A stretch of 64,000 nucleotides of DNA. Source: Tetrapyrgos nigripes (lineage: Eukaryota; Basidiomycota; Agaricomycetes; Agaricales; Campanellaceae). Below, piece after piece: positions 1 to 11,756 of this stretch; within the stretch, counting starts at the first letter, position 1; every line of letters begins with the position of its first letter. The notes under the pieces were generated by a model that saw nothing but the letters and a program-made list of their open reading frames with translations, did no database searches and had not been told where the DNA came from. The stretch covers positions 806,001 through 870,000 of the forward strand of contig JAACJM010000018.1 in the NCBI GenBank assembly GCA_013368315.1. The letters are read 5' to 3'. A program made the position numbers and the translations under genes.

Positions 1-176
1 AACCCTACGTCTTTCTTATCTTTTCACCCCTTCCCACTGGCTCCATACTCCTTGACTTTCCTCATCCTGCTCATCGTATTTCCCACCTATCCTCGTCCTT
101 ATTGCTTTAAAGGAATACTAATGGTAATGCCATCGTTACAGTTCTCCTACTGCCCCTTGTCCTTACGTGTATCTGG

Positions 177-255
177 TTAGATTGGATGCTGGAAAGTTTT
201 CTACTTGATGGGAATGAGTTTGTCATGTTTAAAAGCATCGAGAAGGACGTTTGGG
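177..255 (+). pseudogene. UspA-like exon relic (unit 1, plus copy)
   Basis: A 79-base reading frame ends at a GTGAG splice donor (256-260). It encodes LDWMLESF followed by LDGNEF, matching the exon seen at 51900-52003 and 63601-63731. In fungal proteins with a universal stress protein (UspA) domain this is the first beta-alpha segment, with the pattern ALDWxLESxVQDGDELV. Only this exon is recognisable. The surrounding bases are pyrimidine-rich and no continuous gene can be built. It marks the left copy of the duplicated unit; the domain assignment is by recall of the family. Confidence 0.45.
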
Positions 256-1007
256 GTGAGTTTACTTCTACTTTTCTTTTTACGTTTCTATTTCGTCATC
301 TGGACTCCTTTTCCGCACCCGCTACGCTCACCTAGACCTTGTCCTTACCCTCTCTTCCATTCTATCCTACCCTGCTACTCTCTTCTTTCATCCTCAAGCT
401 CCCTTTAGCCATATATCTAACCCCCTCATGGTATAGAGAAAACCCCGACTCCCACTCTTCAATTCCATCCTCTGGGTCTCTCATGATGTACCAAACCAGA
501 TCAACATCTCTGCTTCCAACCAACCAACCAACCAACCAACCAAGCAAAAAGGAAATCAATATTGCATTGAATGGGGAGGATTGCAAAGGAATACGTATCG
601 CAGAAGGGGGGAAGGCCAAGCTGCTAAGGGAAGGGTAATGGAGAAAGTAGCAGATGGGTGAGGGGGGTTAGAGGCCAAAACGTTAGAAGTGAGTTGTCTC
701 TCTACAAGTCTCGGCCCTCAGGGTGTTGTTTTTTTGGTAGGGGGGGAGGGGTGGATTTGGTTTGTTTAAAGTCTCTTGTTCTTTGTTCTGTTTTTGCTTT
801 TAATCTGCTTCCCCAGGTTGCCTCCTTTTTTCGATTTCTTTCTGTCACTTAGCACATTCCTGTTGAAAGCCTTTCCCCCCTTTTTTTTGGTTTCTCGATT
901 TCTTCTATCTACTTCTATGCCTATCTTTCTGCTAATACCCACTGTCTCCTGGCCATTCACCTTCTCCATTCTCCCATCTTCCACTTCCTCATATCCAATC
1001 CTATGCT
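256..1007. other. Pyrimidine-rich non-coding spacer
   Basis: No coding region is supported. It contains C/T-rich tracts and a short (CCAA)n run at about 518-541. The stretch around 410-540 and 620-760 is a diverged version of sequence near 36.4 kb and 52.5 kb in the other units. All open frames here look fortuitous. Confidence 0.6.
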
Positions 1008-1810
1008 GTGATAAAAGGGAAAAAAATCAACCAACTCGACTTCAGTGAGATTGACACTGACTTCAAGATTTTTTGTCTTCAGAACTGAATTCATAGTCAT
1101 CTCTAACCACCCCCTACCTCAAGCTACCTCATCAACTCAAACCCACACCTATTTTGCTCTTCCAAGCCCACACCATATCACACTTTCTTGTCAACTAGAC
1201 ACCTCATTCAAGTGAGTGAGTTTGATTTGTCATCCTCCAGCTTTGACTTCAGACTTCCCCCCCACCAACTTCGACTTCAGACTCCCCCCCCCTCCAATTT
1301 CGACTTCAGACTTCCCCCCTGACTTTGACTTCAGACTTTCCTCCGACTTCAGACTTCAGATTTTGATGGTTTGACATTTGATGCCTCTTCTTTCACTGTT
1401 ACTTTCCTTTATTTTTTATCCTTTTAATCATCAATTAATTTTCTTTTCCGAAATACCTGCTCTATCCTTTCTGGACAGTGACTCTCCTTTACGCTATCAC
1501 TCTCTTACTTTCCTTTTTGTTTTTTCAACTGGTTTTCATAGCTCTAGTTTCATAACTGAAGTTGGAGTCAAAGTTGGAGAATGAAGTCAGAGTCAAAGTT
1601 GAAGTCAGAGAATGACAAATCAAACTCTAACTCACTTGAATGAGGTGTCTGGTTGGCTTGGAAGGGATAAATAGGTGTGAGTTCTAGTCAGTGAGGTAGG
1701 GGGGTGGTTAGAGATGATTATGAATTCGGGAGAAAATAATAGGTGGTGAGTTTGAGAGAGACAAACAAACCTTGAAGTCAGGTCAGTTGATTTTTTCCCC
1801 CTTTTATCAC
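1008..1810. mobile_element. Non-autonomous element with ~230-bp terminal inverted repeats
   Basis: The left arm begins GTGATAAAAGGG at 1008 and the right arm ends with its complement CCTTTTATCAC at 1810. The arms match imperfectly over about 230 bp, sharing for example the complements of GAATTCATA, ATCTCTAACCACCCCC and CACCTCATTCAAGTGAG. The centre is pyrimidine-rich with a degenerate array of a ~20-28 bp unit (GACTTCAGACTTCCCC type) at about 1246-1360. There is no transposase. No clear target-site duplication was found. The corresponding place in unit 3 (about 53.55 kb) lacks the element, which supports insertion. Confidence 0.6.
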
Positions 1811-1839
1811 TGCCTCCCTTTGTCCTTCAATACTTGTAC

Positions 1840-2095
1840 CCACACTCAAAATCCTCATCAAGTGTAGGGAAGAACAGAAAATGCAGAAATGCTGAGAGAA
1901 AGATACAAAAAGCCTAATCACCACCTAATGCCTCAAATCCTGCAAACAATACCCTCAACACACACTCAAATAGTAAACCTCATGCTCTTGTCCCCATCCC
2001 CCTCTTAATCCTCATTGCTTTTGCTTTTGCTCTGGCTTCCTTTCCCAATTGCTCTAGTTGTCTAGTTGTCTAGATTACCATTTTATCCTTTCGGG
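1840..2095. repeat. Segment shared with 53640-53920
   Basis: This stretch aligns with 53640-53920. It starts AATCCTCATCAA, shares TGCAGAAATGC and CCTGCAAACAAT-type blocks, and ends near TTTCGGGTAC. It shows that the left end of the window is a copy of the unit-3 left arm. No coding potential was recognised. The 2096-2398 remainder before the retrotransposon holds nothing recognisable. Confidence 0.65.
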
Positions 2096-2398
2096 TACAA
2101 CTATGGTGTCTTTGTTTTTACTACCCTTTTCTTGTGTCTGCCCAGGAATTGATGAAAAACAACTTAGCTTTGGATGAAGGGAATGCAAAGTGGAGGGGTA
2201 GGGGTATGGAATTGTCATGAAGGAGAGGGCATGGGTGTTGAATAGCAGATTGATTAAATGGTGTATATTTTGTGGAATATATCATAATACTCGCATTAGC
2301 ATAAGAATAGCATTATATACTTTAAAAAAACACTTCAAATATCTTCCTACACCAAGGCTTACATCAGTTCACTAAGCAATAACCTGGAATCTACTAAG

Positions 2399-2860
2399 TG
2401 TCAAGGTTACTGATACACTGGAATAGCCATCCAAGTCACACAGTTTGAGGACAGATACAAAGCAATTGATTGAGAGATAGAAATAGAGAAAGAGAAACGA
2501 GTAGGCTGACTATGCTCTACACTGCGTAGTACTAGTACGGAGCGGAGATGAAGTGAACAAACTAAAGGACTAGTTAGAATGTCTAGTGGTTTATATAGAA
2601 GAACAATGAATAAGTGATAGGAGAAAGATAGGAGAAATAGGAGAAAAATAGGAGAAAGTGGAGAAATGTAGGGTAAAGATAGGATTGATGGAATAGAAGA
2701 TTGATGGACAGTTATTATAGAGTTTGACAGGTTCTATAAGGTTCGAAGTCAGAAGGTTTAAAAGGTTTATCGAGGAAATGCAATAGACAAATGATCAGAA
2801 AACAGGTTCAATAATGCAGTAGAAGAGGAGGAGGACAAAGAACTGTAGCAGTTCGTGACA
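2399..2860 (-). repeat. 3' LTR of the gypsy element
   Basis: A 462-bp LTR that on the minus strand begins TGTCACGAACTGC and ends CCTTGACA, so it has TG...CA termini. It is preceded on the minus strand by a purine run (AAAGAGGGGGTAA), the expected polypurine tract. It is closely similar to 8927-9389. Confidence 0.93.
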
Positions 2861-3044
2861 TTACCCCCTCTTTAAGCTGTGCTTTTGCTAATTCCCATTG
2901 AACGTATTGTTGATCCTGATGATATGCATCTGGGTGATTTCGATGGAAAGCTTTGATCATCTCCTTTAATTTTGTCAGCCCTGATGCTGGTTCCCATGAA
3001 TTCTCTGAGTCTGAGTAGTCTAACCACTTGACCAAGTACTGCAC
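2861..3044 (-). pseudogene. Chromodomain at the C terminus of the gypsy polyprotein
   Basis: The frame reads YLVKWLDYSDSENSWEP, followed by a lysine-rich helix and a tail ending just before the polypurine tract. YLVKW and the SWEP motif are the chromodomain core. In chromoviruses this domain follows integrase and directs insertion to methylated-histone chromatin. It is the last coding segment before the 3' LTR. Confidence 0.85.
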
Positions 3045-4360
3045 TCCTCAATGATTTCTAGTTGGCTTTGAATCTAGAGTTGCTTCAATGTCATACTCAT
3101 TATCCTCCAGTAGTAATTCTGCTGGTTCGCCTGGGTAGTTTCCTCCATGAGCTTCAGTTTCTTTGTATGGTGATAGTAATAAAGCATGGAAGACTGGGTG
3201 AATTTGCCAGGTGTTTGGCAGTTTGAGCCGATAGTTAACTTCACCAATTACATCAGTGATTTCAAATGGTCCATGATGACGGTTTTTGTTGTTTTCAAAT
3301 TCTTCCCATCCAACAGTACTTTATCTCCAACTTTGAACTTCACCCCTCCTTTTACGTGATCCATATTCCCTCTCTTCATCAACTAGACTTGCTTTCAACT
3401 CTTCACATAGTGCTTCTAAATTCTGAAGGTGTTCTTTGACTTTTGGTACATGTGAAGAAGGATTTATTGAGGGAAAGAGTCAAGGAAGATATCCATGAAG
3501 TAATTCGAACAGTGACTTTCCAGTGGCAGAGTGGACTCGAGTATTATGGCAAAACTCAGCATATGGCAGATATTTGACCCAATCATCTTGACAATAGTTA
3601 CAAAAGGTTCATAAGTATTGTTCGAGTTCTTGATTGAACCTTTCTGTCTTGCCATCTGTTTGTGGGTGATAAGCCATACTAAGAGCTGAGATAATACCTA
3701 ACTTAGTGTATATCCCTCTCATAACCTGGCTAAAAAATTGGGGCCCTCGATTTGAAATCATTTTGTCCCATAGTCCATATTGTCACCATGTGTTGTTGAA
3801 TAGTACATTGATAGTCCTGTCACTGTTGATATCCTTTCAGCATGGTGAAATTACCATGGTCTTGGTTGATCGATCCACAGTTACGTGGATTGCATTGAAA
3901 CCATCACATTCTGGAAGATCCATAATGAAATTGGTGGTAATAGTACCAAAAGGTCTTTCTGGAGTTTCGTTTGGGACTAATGGTACATGTGATGGGTGAT
4001 TTTGTGCCTTGGTCAATTGACAAGTAGCACATCCTTTGACATAATCATGAACAAATACTGACATACTGGGCCACCAAAATTCCCTACTAATCAGCTCATA
4101 CATTTTGAAACAGCCTGGATGTCCTGTGGTGAGACTATGTCTCTATGTAATTGTTGATCGTAAGGGACATAAACTTTTCCTCGGAACAAAATAATCCCAT
4201 CTTCGTAATTCCATTCCTGTAGGTTCTTGACCAGCGAGCATGGACCATTGTTTAAGATGACTTCAAGAGCACTCACAACTTCCTTGTCTTTCTTTGGACA
4301 CTCTTTAATTTGTCTTCTCAGTTTGGCATCTCTGATCACAATCACTGGCCCTGGTCTCAT
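3045..4360 (-). pseudogene. Integrase region of the gypsy pol
   Basis: Fragments in several frames cover integrase. The zinc-binding part includes TTGHPG, YELISREFWWPSM and the CATC pair. The catalytic core starts at TTNFIMDLP and continues to VTVDRSTK. The second catalytic motif reads ISNRGPQF near 3740 instead of the usual SDRGPQF, so an Asp has become Asn. The region YAEFCHNTRVHSATG, close to the third acidic residue, is present near 3530-3590. Frameshifts separate the pieces, so no functional integrase is encoded. Confidence 0.85.
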
Positions 4361-5695
4361 AGCTCAAATTCTGAAGAACTTGGGGTCTAGTAACACTTTG
4401 TCCTTATTGTCGTCTTTGACCCCCTCTTTATGATCTGGTCTTCGAGAAAGAGGATCACTTCAATTAAGACTTCTGGGTTTATGGATGAGGATGAAGTCGA
4501 ATCTGGTAAGAAACAGAGCCATTCTTGCTTGTCATCAGCTTAATTTCTGAGAGGTGGTGAAGGACTCCAGATTTTTGTGGTTGGTGAGGATCTCGATAGT
4601 ATGTGGTGTGCCTTCAAGATAATGTCACCAAGCCTCCAATGCCCGTATGATCGCTAACAACTCTTTATTGTGAATGTTGTCGTTTCGTTCAGTCTCAGAT
4701 ATGGATTTCAATAGGTAAGTGACTGGATGCCACTTGTCATCTGATCGTTTCTGTGACAGGATACCTTCAGTGGCATAATCAGAAGCATCTACTTCTACTC
4801 AATACAGTTTAGAATGATCAGGCATCAAAAGGACTGGTGAAGAACCTGAAAGGCTTTTTCTGCATTGACACTCCACTTCCAAGGTTCATCCTTCTTTGTG
4901 AGATCAAAAAGCAGTCAAGTGACCTTAGAGAAATCATGTATAAAATGACGATAGAATGATTGAACATCTTTGACGTTTCATGGTGCTGGGCATTCAGTGA
5001 CACCTTTGACTTTAATGGGATCCATTGCCAATGTATTGTGAGGGAGGATAAGACCTAGGAATTCTACTGAGCTAGCTTCAAAGGTGCACTTCTCTGGTTT
5101 GGCATAAAGGTCATTCTCCTGAAGTTGTGTGAGCACTTGTGTGACCATTTGTTGATGTTCTTCCAAAGTTTCTGTGAAGATCAAGATGTCATCCATATAG
5201 ATAACCACTTTTCCTGAATCAATGAGGTCCTTAAAAAGAGTATTCATCATTGCCTGAATTGTTGCAGGAGAGTTCATAAGCCCAAAGAACATCACCATTG
5301 GTTCAAAAAGTCCCCTATTTGTCTTGAATGCTGCTTTCCACTCATCTCCTTCCTTTATTTGCACATTATTATATCCCCATCGAAGATCAATTTTTGAAAA
5401 AGACTCGTGCTCCCTTGAGTTTGTCTACCAGCTCTGATATAAGTGGTAAAGGGTATTTGTTCTTTATGGTCCCTTTGTTCAATGCTCAGTAGTCCTGTAT
5501 GGGGTGTAGCTTTCCATCTTTCTTTTTAACAAAGAAGAAGGGACTTGCCATAGGAGACTTCAATGGTCTTATGTATTCCTTTTTTAAGTTCTCATCAATG
5601 AAATTGTTGAGTTCTTGTTGTTCATTAGGAGATAAGGGATAGGTTTTGCAAGGACAAGGTTCAAAGTCAACTTCAACTCGATAGCATGATCCCAT
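4361..5695 (-). pseudogene. Reverse transcriptase and RNase H region of the gypsy pol
   Basis: The RT fingers are at 5486-5695 (IRPLKSPMASPFFFVKKKDG). The palm is at 4978-5364 and includes the catalytic motif YMDDILIF. GLFEPMVMFFGLMNSPATIQ corresponds to the usual FGLTNAPATFQ motif. RNase H remnants follow down to about 4500. The catalytic YMDD box is intact, but frames change at about 5370-5480 and below 4978, so the polyprotein is broken. The domain order and sequence are standard for Ty3/gypsy. Confidence 0.9.
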
Positions 5696-5993
5696 TTGCC
5701 ATGTTTTAGTAGTCTTTCTGAAGTTTGTTTGTCAAAAACTGGTAAAAATGGATGATATTGGGACAGAATCTTATCTATAAGTGATATGTCCTCTTTCATC
5801 TTCTGAGCTGCTTCTGCAAGTTCTTGAGCCTTGGTAAACCCCACGCAGATAGGTAATTCTGAATCTGATGTCAGGTAATCCTCTTTCTTCCCAAAAATTC
5901 TAATGCCTCCTGTTCCCATTGGTTTGGAACATCCTTCCAATCAAAGTCTTCTTCAGTAAAAATAGCTTTAGATTCTGAAGAACAATGAAAGGA

Positions 5994-6644
5994 TCAAATA
6001 GAAATCTGACAATGCCGACCTGCAACCTTTGACTGTGCAATTGGTTTAAACCATCCAATTGGTTCTAACCATTTCACTTGGTAATCCTTCTGATTGGTTC
6101 GTGGGTCGATAACAGTCAATATGGGAGATTTGGGTTTAGTGCGTAGGTTAAGGACAGGAGGTTGTTTCAAAGTGCATGTTTTGGGACATCTAACCATATC
6201 CACCCTAGAAAACAACCAATCCACCTCTGGATTATGCTCCTCTAACCAATCGGTACTGAGAATTATATTGTGATCTCCAATGTCCGTAACATAGAATTCA
6301 GCTGTTTCTTCGTGATACAATTTTCTGTCCTGAGAATAGACTCAGAGTTTTTGAATGGTGTAATGGCATACCCATCCCATAGTGTTTTCTGAACTGTCGA
6401 CGTGGCATACAGGGAAAGGGTTTTTGATAGGTAGGAGGGTTAAATGATTTTCTCATGTGAAATGGCTGTTGATGATAATGCCTTCCACACCACTGTCTAT
6501 TAGAGCTTCTGCATTGATTTCTCTGCTGGTGATTTTGCCAATAAGTTCAGTTTTAAGTGTTATTGAGGGTACCTGCTGGTTACGAGTGACTGCTGACATT
6601 CTTAATTCTGAAGGAAAGGTACGTTCACAAAAGGGGTTTAACAC
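5994..6644 (-). pseudogene. Aspartic protease region of the gypsy pol
   Basis: The active-site segment reads ALIDSGVEG at 6453-6644; the usual motif is ALIDSGAEG. The downstream part at 5994-6320 includes ILSTDWLEEHNPEVDW, typical of the region after the flap in Ty3/gypsy proteases. The two pieces lie in different frames. The catalytic Asp-Ser-Gly remains, but the following Ala to Val change and the frameshift argue against activity. Confidence 0.8.
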
Positions 6645-6715
6645 ATGGTATCAATCGTTCTTATACTGTCCAGTGTATTGTACAACTCCTCCTGATGACA
6701 TAGCAGGGGAGTATT

Positions 6716-8053
6716 TCAAAAATCCATCATCTTCGCCATGACATCCTTCAAATATACACTAGCCTGTTCCTTTTCTTCTCCTTCCAAACCCTTGACCTTG
6801 TTCATCATATCCAAAATATCTTTGATTACATTACGAGAGGAAGATGACAATGATGTTTGAGTCACTGTTACCAGTGGCGAACTAGATGATGATGATGGAG
6901 CTGAAGTTTCAGCTGTCCTAACAGCACAAGGAGAAAAGTTTTGAGACATATTCTTGTTCAGGAATGTTGGGCATTCATTGCTCATGTGTCCAGGTTGTCT
7001 ATATGCAAAGCATGCTCATCCATCACCTTTCTTCTGGTTTGAGTTTTGTATCTTCTTCATCTTCTCACTCTGTGATTCGTTGGGTTGCCCAATCTCCTCC
7101 TTGTTCTCCTGTGAAGAACGAGAGGAATAAGGACACCTTGGAGTCCTCAGTGGGGTATCTGGCCTTGTTCTGATGTAGGTAATTGTTGAATGAAGCTAGC
7201 CATTGCTTTGCTTCATCATATGCTCCATTAAAGGCATCGGGTTTCCTTCCTCGTTTGGAAGTAATGTTAGAGTTGTTAGGTGCTATGTCGGACATGGCTG
7301 GATTGTTTGGATCTGATGGATCTGGAGAGGGAGGAGGGTTTGGACAACGAGGGGCTATGGATGGTCCTTCGTTAGATGGAATTACAGGAGAAGAAGGGTC
7401 ATCTGGATCTGATGGATTAGGAGAAGGATCTTGGGGAGGGGTTGATGGGTTATTAGATGATGGATCTGGTAACAGATCTGATGCAGAAGTCAGATCAGGT
7501 GGTACGAGAGAAGAGGGTTCTGGATTCAGTTGAGTGTTTGTCAATAATAGGATGAGCTTTTTGAATAGCGAGTTCTTGGTTATGCATTACGGCTTCACAC
7601 TCAATAGCAAGGGGTTCAGGAAGTGTTTGAGTGTTGTACCTGTTAATACAGGGCTGGTTTTTGCAAAAGATATAAGGCTTCGAACTCTCCAAGTTATAAT
7701 TGCAGTTGAGAGTCTTTGGTTTGAAGAAGACATGTGGACAATCTGCACAGGGAAGATTTGGATCTGCAGATGCGGACCATCAGCTTGTCATATACTCTTT
7801 CTACAATCTCTTAGGGCCTTCTTTTCTGCCCTTTAAATCACCACAAGGATTTGAAGATAAAGGAGGTAGGTGTGCCATAGTCTGCAAGGAACGGAGTAGG
7901 TGTATTGTACTCTCTAAGGAATTGAGGTCCTGTAATCCTAACAACGGTTTCCTTGGTATTGAGGTCAAGGGTGACTCATATGGGATCACATCACCTGGTC
8001 CCAGTTTCCAAACCCAACAATATGTACAGATGAAGTTTCGATTGTAACTCCAA
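6716..8053 (-). pseudogene. Gag region of the gypsy element
   Basis: The main gag frame is 7065-7544 (159 codons). It is a Pro/Ser/Asp-rich N-terminal part followed by a capsid-like segment (KPDAFNGAYDEAKQWLASF). A later piece at 6716-7000 has a damaged zinc knuckle reading CFAYRQPGHMSNEC, with the second Cys replaced by Tyr. Upstream frames between 7545 and 8053 (with LGPGDVIPYESPL and a Cys-rich part) probably belong to the N-terminal gag seen in related basidiomycete elements. Frameshifts split the region. Confidence 0.75.
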
Positions 8054-8058
8054 GGATC

Positions 8059-8534
8059 TGTCACGAACTGCTACAGTTCTTTGTCCTCCTTCCTCCTCTA
8101 CTACATTATTGAACCCATTTTCTGATCATTCATCTATCGCATTTCCTTGATAAACCTTTTAAACCTTATATTGCTGACTTCGAACCTTATAAAACCTGTT
8201 GAACTCTATAATAACTGTCAATCAATCAATCTATCTTCCTTATCTCTTATCTGTTCTTCCTATCCTTCACAACCATATGACACCGTTCTATTTTTACTTA
8301 CTTTTCTCATCTCTTTGTATTTCTTATATATACTCGAGATCTTTTGTAACTAACTCTCCAGTTCGTTCACTTCGTCTCTGCTCTGTACTACTACTACACA
8401 GTGTAGAGCCTAGTCAGCCTACTCGTCTCTTTCTCTCTATCTCATTTACATCTCTCTTTCAATCTATCTGCTTTGCATCCACTTCCTTAGTGTGTGACTT
8501 GGGTGGTTATTTGAGTGTATTGACAACCTTGACA
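8059..8534 (+). repeat. Nested solo LTR, opposite orientation
   Basis: A 476-bp copy of the same LTR family reads TGTCACGAACTGC at 8059 and ends CTTGACA at 8534 on the plus strand, opposite to the host element. It is flanked by the perfect 5-bp repeat GGATC (8054-8058 and 8535-8539), so it is a separate insertion reduced to a solo LTR, not part of the host element. Confidence 0.9.
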
Positions 8535-8539
8535 GGATC

Positions 8540-8926
8540 CACCTGAATGCCTACTGCATGGCTGCACCAGTACTCAGTATGTGGTAGATAAAGTGGAAGG
8601 GGGAGAGGAGGTTGTTCATAATCAGGTGGACTCTCAGGGGGTTTGAAGCGAATCCGAGAGAATGGGGAAGACAGAGTGAAAGGAATATATGAAAGGGGGA
8701 TGATTGTTGCTACACTATTACTCGAAGTACACAGTGGGTCTGCAGTCTACTCGAAGTAGTGTCTGCTTTAGCAATCAAAACATATTTGAATTGCAGGGAG
8801 GAAGAACAACTCTTGCAATATAGATGAAATGGTGATAAAAGATAAAAAGAGTTGAGAACAAAGATAAATGAGATAGAGGAGGAAAAGACTCAAATAGTGA
8901 GGTGGGTGTATGGGAGTTTGTTCAAG
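8540..8926 (-). other. Untranslated leader of the gypsy element
   Basis: This lies between the 5' LTR and the nested solo LTR. There is no open frame of note. It contains two close copies of TACTCGAAGTA-type sequence around 8722-8758. The primer-binding site should abut 8926, but the sequence there does not resemble a common tRNA 3' end. Confidence 0.5.
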
Positions 8927-9389
8927 TGTCAAGGTTACTGATACACTCGAATAGCCACCAAGTCACACAGTTTGAGGACAGATACAAAGCGATTGATTGA
9001 GAGATAGAGATAGAGATAGAGATAGAGAAATGAGTAGGCTGACTATGCTCTACACTGTGTAGTACTAGTACGGAGTGGAGATGAAGTGAACAAACTAAAG
9101 GACTATTTAGAATGTCTAGTGGTTTATATAGAAGAACAATGGATAAGTGATAGGAGAAATAGGAGAAAGATAGGAGAAAGTGGAGAAATGTAGGGTAAAG
9201 ATAGGATTGATGGAATAGAAGATTGATGGATCGTTATTATAGAGTTTGACAGGTTCTATAAGGTTTGAAGTCAGTAATATAAGGTTTAAAAGGTTTATCG
9301 AGGAAATGCAATAGACAAATGATCAGAAAACGGGTTCAATAATGCAGTAGAAGAGGAAGGAGGACAAAGAACTGTAGCAGTTCATGACA
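8927..9389 (-). repeat. 5' LTR of the gypsy element
   Basis: A 463-bp LTR, same orientation and closely similar to 2399-2860, with a few small indels in the A/G-rich GATAGAGA stretch. CTAAG follows at 9390-9394, completing the target duplication. Confidence 0.93.
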
Positions 9390-9509
9390 CTAAGAAAATC
9401 ACCCAGCTTTCACTCCCCTACACTGACACACATGACATTTAAGGAAACCAACAAGTAAAGCAAAGGAAACGAGATAGAAAAAAGTCAAACCAGAAAATGA
9501 AGGAACTAG

Positions 9510-10200
9510 GGAACTAGGTACTCACAGGTGAATGCTGCAAACAATACTGACTCGCACCGCCCATTGTGCCTTTTCCAATCTGTCATGTATTGCAGCCTTG
9601 AGTGCTTACTATGACTGAATTGGGTCTATGAGGTGAAGTGGAGAAGTTTGCATATATGTCAACAAAGATAGAGGAGACAAAAACAAAGCAAAATTGAGAG
9701 CTGGGATGAAAAACATCAGAAATAAAGAATCACTCACTGATGAAGGGCTATCAATTGAATGTATCTGTAACCTTCCTTGGGATATACTCCAATAGTATTG
9801 AGAACTTTCTTTGTGGTTGGTTGGAGGCAGATTTCAATTGGATATATGCCATGAGGGAGGGAATGAGCAGAATCATGGACTTCATGGACTTTTTCTGAGA
9901 GCAGGGGGTATCAGCGCTGGCGGAGACATGGGCAATAGACAACAAGATATTGAGAAAATAAGGGCAGGAATAGGAGAGAAATGAGGAATGGTAGAAAAGG
10001 TGAGTATGTGGGATATCAGAGATGGGAAAACAATGAATGACAGCAAAAGAGAAAGAATAAGAAGTTAGGAAAGTCCATGCACCCATCACATCCTCCTTGA
10101 GTGCTCTAAAAACAGTGAACTCTCATCGCCATCTTGGACAGCAGACTCCAATGACCAATCCAGGTGAAGAAGAGCATAGAAACACTTAAGAAAGACTTGT
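9510..10200 (-). pseudogene. UspA-domain gene relic (unit 1, minus copy)
   Basis: Three exon-like pieces of a fungal UspA-domain protein. One at about 10090-10190 encodes LDWSLESAVQDGDES. One at 9755-9920 encodes SLMAYIQLKSAS and SILLEYIPRKVTDTFN. One at about 9520-9610 encodes GTMGGASQYCLQHSPV. They correspond to the first strand-helix, the EYxPGKVTDTF region and the C-terminal GxVSKYCLQHSPVPV region of the family. A deletion makes a stop right after DTFN and the last piece needs frame changes, so the copy is dead. UspA proteins bind nucleotides in stress responses; the assignment is from family memory. Confidence 0.6.
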
Positions 10201-11756
10201 CACAAACCCTCGACCTGGGCTAGCCTCTCGATGCTGAATGGGCTTGTCAATGAGGGGAAAATGCCCTAGGAGGAGTCTGCAACCTAGGGGTGGCTTTGGT
10301 GAGAGGGAGTGACACTACTCACCCACTAACCCTAAGCCTATGAGACCAATGATCTGAGCTGCTAGCAGATCAATCTACACACCTGTACGGCAACTGAGAT
10401 GACAACAAGGAACTAGATCAAGGAGAACGACAATGGATGGTGAATGTAGAATGAGAATCCCTTTAAAGGATGCAAGACAGCTGTGACTCCTGAGAGTCGT
10501 CCGACTAGATTCGCTGCGCACACAAGTGTAGTGCATGTATTCCTCAATTCACACTGCAGAGCAAGCAGAGAAGAATGAGAGGAAACAACGACAAGATCAA
10601 TTCTAAGGCTTGAGTACAGGAAAACACTACCTATATATGAGTAGTGACACCAACTCCTGTATCAAGACTCTGCAACTAACTATGATGCTCCTATAACTAA
10701 TATACTAAACAATTGCGAGTCCCAAACAGTAAATAGAATAAACAAATCAAATGTTAAACAACGGATATAGATATGGAGTGATGAACAGAATGAATGATCG
10801 CCATAATAAATGGGTGGGGGCACACATAGGTATAATCGAAAAACCCTCTAAGGGTTTCTGGCTTAGGTGGTGAATGATGTAAGAATGACAGATATGGAAA
10901 TATGAAGGATTGCATGGGTATGGCATGTGCTGAAGGTGTAGCTGAAGGTGGCTGAGATGAGGATTTCTGACAAGACTCTGGAACAATGATGTTAGTATGG
11001 TCTTCATTGTAAATGGAGAGATGGGAGAGGTGATGTCATGAAAATACAAGCTGAAGTGGTAATGAAAGAGAATGAAACAAGACATAAAATAACGCACCTA
11101 GTATCCCTGTTCCCCACATATCCATCGCTCATGCATGCTCCCTCCCAGACTCTCAAACATATCAAAAGGCACTTTCAGTGTATATCCTGGGACTGTAGTT
11201 ACGCATGTCTTGGCATTGAGATGTAGTTGGAGGCATAGGCTGCTAGAGGGTTGGCACTAGTTGTCAGTAGAGTGGTGGATGCAGTGGAGGGGAAAATTGT
11301 TGCTGAGGTCCTTAGAAGACTCCCCTTTCCAGTTCCACTAGTAGTTGAGTGGTTGGGAGAATTGAATAACCTGTTGGTGGAGCATCTGATTGGGTAAGCA
11401 AAGACAAATCAACTGGAAGACTATGTATAGATCTTAACAGGAGGAAAAGAGGTGGAGGAGAGATTGGTGCAAGGTGCCATTTGCCTGTCGTTTGCTTGCC
11501 ATAGTCAGCTGTCAACCCAGTTTCCACTACACAGCCACATCAAGCCTTTCACCAACGACTGTCCAACACATCTACACAGCCACATTGAACCTCTATTTGC
11601 ATCAATGACTGAAGTCCCACTCCACTCAGTCATGAAACATCCTTTGCCTTCATCTCTTGCTTCTCATTTCATCTGCATTCAGGTCTCACAGCCATTTCGG
11701 CTTCACCTCCCACCTCAAACTCAGTATTCGCTCAATGACAACATGTATACTTATGA
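10201..11756. other. Spacer shared between units, with UspA N-terminal relic
   Basis: No gene is supported. From about 11000 the sequence parallels 39050-39660 and 54240-54960. On the minus strand those include low-complexity Thr/Ser/Pro frames and a motif reading PGYTLFENSA in the other copies, probably the disordered N-terminal part of the UspA-like gene. The stretch 10250-10900 has no counterpart I could place. Confidence 0.45.

Larger units (their letters stand above)
2399..9389 (-). mobile_element. Ty3/gypsy chromodomain LTR retrotransposon, defective
   Basis: A complete but mutated element of about 7 kb read on the minus strand. It is bounded by same-orientation LTRs (8927-9389 and 2399-2860) and flanked by the 5-bp target duplication CTAAG (2394-2398 and 9390-9394). 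The order gag, protease, reverse transcriptase, RNase H, integrase, chromodomain is that of chromoviruses. Coding regions are broken by frameshifts and stops, so it cannot act alone. A solo LTR of the same family is nested inside near the 5' end, in the opposite orientation. No convincing tRNA-complementary primer site was recognised next to the 5' LTR. Confidence 0.93.

Noticed and set aside
1..10. Window starts AACCCTA, like a fungal telomere repeat unit
   Set aside because: Only one unit is present and no tandem array follows.
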